Shown in pieces: positions 60,101 through 64,000 of a stretch of DNA of 64,000 nt (within the stretch, counting starts at the first letter, position 1; every line of letters starts with the position of its first letter). Position numbers and translations under genes: made by a program. The stretch spans positions 1-64,000 of the forward strand of contig JAGYXB010000559.1 of assembly GCA_022495005.1 (NCBI GenBank). The letters are read 5' to 3'. The stretch comes from Rhyacophila brunnea. Its lineage: Eukaryota > Arthropoda > Insecta > Trichoptera > Rhyacophilidae. The notes under the pieces were generated by a model that did not search any database, was not told the DNA's origin, and was given only the letters and a program-made list of their open reading frames with translations.

Positions 60101-62745
60101 TTGATATTTCCATTCTAAATTATTATAAATTTTCTTATGTTAAGATAAAAAAAATCTCTACAGCTTCATACTATATATATTTACTTATTCAAATAATAAA
60201 TCAAATTTTCTTAAAACCGATTGTAATTCAAGAGGCTTTCACAACCGCAAAATTTATATACGAAAATGCATAAAACCTCTTCTATCTCCTGTTTAACGAA
60301 GTCGTTATTCACGAAAGCTCTTGTCAAATGTCTTTGAAAGTAATTCGGATATGTTTCGTTACCTTCAATTTTCGGCAGTCTCGTATTACGTGACTTATAT
60401 TATTTTACATTTTCTTGTTAGTTGGGCACGTCGCATATGGAAATCTGAAGTTTTGTTTGCCAATATAGTTTACATATGGATGTGTTTTCCTTGGTACTAT
60501 AGTGAAGTACACAAGCACTCAAGTTCTCACAAAACTAATATTTTATGAGCATACTCATGCGTTATGATAAAATCAAACGCTTTATATTTCGAGTATACCT
60601 ACTGGTATGCTAATAGTTAATCATAAAATATTATTTTAAGCAGTTAAATAATTTTGTATTTAAAATTATACCCTTCCTAACATTATTCGATAAAATAAAC
60701 TTTGCAATGTTTTGTAGTGTTATAATAATATGTCATTACTAGTAAAATGGTAAGGTACCGCGAGCAATACAAAGCAGGTAAATTATAATATTTCTTTTGC
60801 ATGAACAATATTATACTTGATACATTTTGTTGCATAAGTAAGCACATATTATAATATTATGAATCACCCATTTAAATTTAATTGCTTTCAATTATGTGCA
60901 TGTTACAGATATTATCAAAATACAATATAAGGTAACAAACAAGTCTATGTAGCGATGTTAAAGAATTTTCTAAAATCCTTACATGGTAATAGGCAAAACA
61001 CATGTATTGAAGAAGATACAATCACTGAAAAAAAATTTACATAGGGTAGTGCTAATGGATTTTTTAAAAACGTCTTAAACCCAGATCTAGAAGCCACTGT
61101 ATTACAAGATAGTTAGATTATGCGATAATTAATACTGAACTGAAAGGAATATCATGAACTTGAAGAGCTTTTATCGACCAATGAATAATATATCAACGAT
61201 GGTGATGATCTAAACACGACATGCATTTTTTATTATTTATTTATTTATGTTTATGTCGATGTCCATAACGGAGTGGTATAAATAATGGTCACCTCTAAAT
61301 CGATGGGTTGTGAATATGTGTGATTACAAAAGAGAAAAAATATATTTAATTTATTGCAAACGCCAGCAAGACTAGATGTAATTTTTATCCACGTGTGGTC
61401 TATGAAAATTACCATATTTATCACCAGTTTATTAAAATTACGACTACTATAACATTTAGTCAACACCTTTTAGGTTAATATATCACTTGATATTAACCAA
61501 CCACATTTCTAAATTAAAATTTAGAAGTATATTAGCAACACCATTCTCACATAATTAACTACATGACATAATAACAACTACTAAATTTTAATATTCAAGT
61601 TGTTTTGTATATAGTATTTAAATAACGTATGTATGGTGAAAAATACATAGTTTTACTGGACTAACATAATAAAGTTTTTTATAAGAACTAATTTTTCACT
61701 ATTTATTTAATAACCATACTTCGTACATCAAAAACAACCATATCATAAACACAAATGTGTCACTAGATTTCAAAACAGCCAAGTCCAAAATGGATGAATA
61801 GGAGAAAAACAGGTTTTTTGTTTTCTCGAGTACATAGTCACGAGGGTGAAAGTTTATATTAGCTATTTCGATTAAAGAATATTTAAAATTAATAAGTTCC
61901 ACATTTCGATAATGCAGAAATGTTAGAAAGCAGTAGTCCTTCAGCAATTCATAAAAAAGTCAAATATACCTAAAGGTGGACTTGGCTGATTTTGAAATCT
62001 AGCGACACAAATATAGAAATCTATTGATAAAACTATTTAATTCCAATACCCAAAATACATTAAAATACTGAGATCACTAATTTACCAGTTTTTTTTTATA
62101 TTTGTCCTTTCTACTGGCTTTGGTTGTATACCACTGATATGATTCCTGAATTATATTTGTCGTAATATATTATATGTTCTGTTCAATTTATATTCTCTTG
62201 GCGTGAGTTGTCATATCATATGTATTTTATATTAAATAAATATAATTCAATTTTGATCATAGCTATTTTCTATGCTGTATTATTTTGTAGCTACTATTTA
62301 GGTACATTTCTTTGGCCAACGTATTACGGCGCGAATTTCTTGTATTAACTTTGCGAGTTCCGGCTCATTTTCATACCTCAAAATCCCCGCCAGTTTAATA
62401 ATAATATGAATATACAATTTTCCCGCCGGCATCGGGTCGGGTTAGTACCCACCTACTTCGCTCTCGGCGTATATTGAACATAAAGCTGAGACCGTAAATC
62501 ACATCGCCTTTAAAACACTTGCGATCGTAACGATGCGTTTATACCTTACACATATTTCTACGTATAATTCGTATGACTCAATCAATGGTACACTAATATT
62601 ATAATACTGATATATTTTATTTCAGGGATATTAGAAACTAGAAAGTCGCTATTTAATAGTCAGAAACGCGAAATGTGTAACTAACGTATAGGTATAAAAC
62701 ATTCATCATACTTTCGAAAAATGTTCAAAAACTAAGAGTACCTAA
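57105..62745. other. AT-rich DNA with GC-richer unique islands
   Basis: No gene identified. Islands that stand out from the AT-rich background lie at about 57280-57770, 59035-59360 and 62320-62560. They contain no repeats that I could pair and no open frame with a known motif. They could be conserved non-coding elements or exons too short to detect. A TTATTTATTTATTTATG run at 61230-61247 might be a LINE tail on the minus strand. Confidence 0.35.
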
Positions 62746-62749
62746 TATA

Positions 62750-62941
62750 ACACGATATGGACAGATGCATGCTGGGCAAAATAAATGGATACCTAAGGGA
62801 ACAAACGCAAGTGTATGAAATAATACAAATCATAAGGCGAGATGATCAGGCCACATTTTTCTAAGAACAGAAAATCGCACAAAAAAAATCATCATAAAAG
62901 GGTGCCATCGATAAGGCCCGTATTAAAACTACAAAGATTAA
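62750..62941 (+). pseudogene. LINE C-terminal relic
   Basis: One frame with stops reads KAR, stop, SGHIFLRTENRTKKIIIKGC near 62840-62910. This follows the RLRWAGHVxRMxxxRxxKKI pattern of LINE C-termini, as at 36700. Very short and decayed. The MITE at 62944 inserted at its end. Confidence 0.4.
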
Positions 62942-62943
62942 TA

Positions 62944-63171
62944 GGCCATCCATGGACTGAAACCGTATGCGGTTTAGATCCGTGTGCCATACTAAACTTA
63001 TGATTTTTGTTCATTAAAATATATTTTCACTAAATTTCTAAGTGTAAGTGTATGGTATACGATCAGATGCTAATAATATAGTTTCTGAAAATATATTTCC
63101 ATGAACAGAAAAGTTAAGCTTAGTATGGCACACGGTTCTATACCGCATACGGTTTCAGTCCATGGATGGCC
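62944..63171. mobile_element. MITE with long terminal inverted repeats
   Basis: The left end, GGCCATCCATGGACTGAAAC and CGTATGCGGT onward, is repeated in reverse complement at the right end. Similarity runs for about 85 bases, through CCGTGTGCCATACTAA and TGTTCAT to ATATATTTTCA. TA at 62942-62943 and 63172-63173 suits a Tc1/mariner-type target duplication. The central unique part is only about 60 bp and there is no coding sequence. It would fold into a long hairpin. Confidence 0.88.
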
Positions 63172-63174
63172 TAT

Positions 63175-64000
63175 AAAACTATTTTAGAAAACACTTTGAC
63201 AGTGTAAAAGTTGATATTTTATAAAATATGTCTTTCATAAAAGATCTTTTATAAAAGATAATACCATGATATCATTATCAATGATTCGTCTATGTGTGTG
63301 AGAGTGTTACTAAAGAGTGTTTTTCAGTTAGATTTTAAAATTTAGTAAATTAAAAAAAAATGTTTAAGGATACTTCGGTACAGCGATTGTTGCATTCAGT
63401 TTACCGATTATGGATTATTAATATTCATTGATATTATCAGTAGATACTTATATTATTGACAATTCTCATTTGATAACTTTATAAATTCTCAATACGTTAC
63501 CCAATACCGTTATTTGCCAGTATTGACTATGTGTACGCATATTGAATGTATTATTAGTGATTATGTCTCTAACTAGCTATAAAGTAGGGTGTTTTTTAGA
63601 AATACTTCAATTATTTATATTTTTTATACTTGGTTCTTGGCTAATAGGTAGGTGATAAAGTTTTTACCTACTTTATTGTATTAATTTATTATATACAAAA
63701 GCTAAAATTAACTTTATTCATTGTCAGTGTGTATTTACCATTTGTGAGTGCGCATAGTGCCTAAAGATATCGAAAAGCGAAATTCTAGTTACAAAAAACG
63801 ACTCAAATGGAATAGTACAAAACTTAAATCTATTATAGCATTTATTTTGAAATTCCATCAAGTACCCTCGGTCGATAGTATTAATAAAAGAATATCTTAT
63901 TATTTAACAGTATTATACATTATTTTTAGCATACCTATAAATATAGTGCATGAAGATAACCAGATTGACTCCAGACCGTTAGACTTCTGAGTTCTTAACC
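63175..64000. other. AT-rich sequence to window end, nothing assigned
   Basis: A plus-strand frame of 80 codons at 63748-63990 opens only from a GTG. It has a basic N-terminal part and a hydrophobic middle but no motif I know. It is not called as a gene. Confidence 0.35.

Noticed and set aside
60321..60548. 75-codon plus-strand frame
   Set aside because: Composition is ordinary AT-rich DNA and no family pattern or splice context was convincing.
63748..63990. 80-codon frame at the window end as a gene
   Set aside because: It has no ATG start, no known motif and no supporting signals.
1..64000. CRISPR array, prophage, bacterial operon or defence island
   Set aside because: There are no regularly spaced repeats, no prokaryotic gene organisation, and every recognisable gene is a eukaryotic transposon relic.

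Overview
This is an A+T-rich piece of eukaryotic nuclear DNA, most likely from a hemipteran insect such as an aphid. The aphid assignment is an inference. It rests on base composition, many short TAGGTACCTA-type motifs, insect-type mariner, PIF/Harbinger, hAT and R1-like elements, and tRNA-derived SINEs. I could support no host protein-coding gene, functional tRNA or rRNA gene, bacterial-type operon or CRISPR array. The window reads as intergenic or long-intron DNA filled with old mobile elements.

Layout. 0-12 kb: a 3' end of a Jockey-like LINE (minus), a hAT transposase C-terminal relic (minus), a tRNA-derived SINE, then two mariner elements of different lineages only about 320 bp apart (4358-5655 and 5976-7201), each with terminal inverted repeats and TA flanks. 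At 11.06-11.59 kb the 3' ends of two LINE families lie side by side, followed by a foldback element (11872-12046). 14-16 kb: a cluster of two SINE families, one copy interrupted by an R1-like LINE fragment. 16-34 kb: mostly AT-rich sequence with relics (LINE C-terminus at 17.3 kb, tRNA-like heads at 18.7 and 25.5 kb, hAT relic at 23.8 kb, SINE-B at 29.5 kb, LINE-like 3' end at 29.8-30.8 kb). 34929-35460: a non-autonomous hAT element with a near-perfect 8-bp target duplication. 36.7-37.1 kb: a decayed LINE reverse-transcriptase C-terminus, then another SINE-B.

42.85-49.0 kb is the most informative region, a nest of three elements. The outer one is a PIF/Harbinger-type transposon with inverted ends at 42853 and 49005 and a decayed HARBI1-like gene. 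It carries a 425-bp hAT MITE with a perfect 8-bp target duplication, and a 4.2-kb R1-like LINE flanked by a perfect 14-bp target duplication. The LINE keeps gag-like, endonuclease, reverse-transcriptase and C-terminal zinc-knuckle segments but is broken by stops, frameshifts and an internal deletion.

49-64 kb: AT-rich sequence with more SINE copies, including a composite at 51.3-51.55 kb that contains a clear antisense 5S rRNA-derived segment. There are several GC-richer unique islands that could be regulatory, and a 228-bp long-TIR MITE (62944-63171).

No gene set here works together as a pathway. What the window records is layered transposition: Harbinger first, then hAT MITE and LINE insertions inside it, with SINEs and MITEs scattered around. 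No convincing new biological system was found. The 5S-derived repeat, the nested Harbinger locus and the foldback with a telomere-like loop are the items most worth checking.
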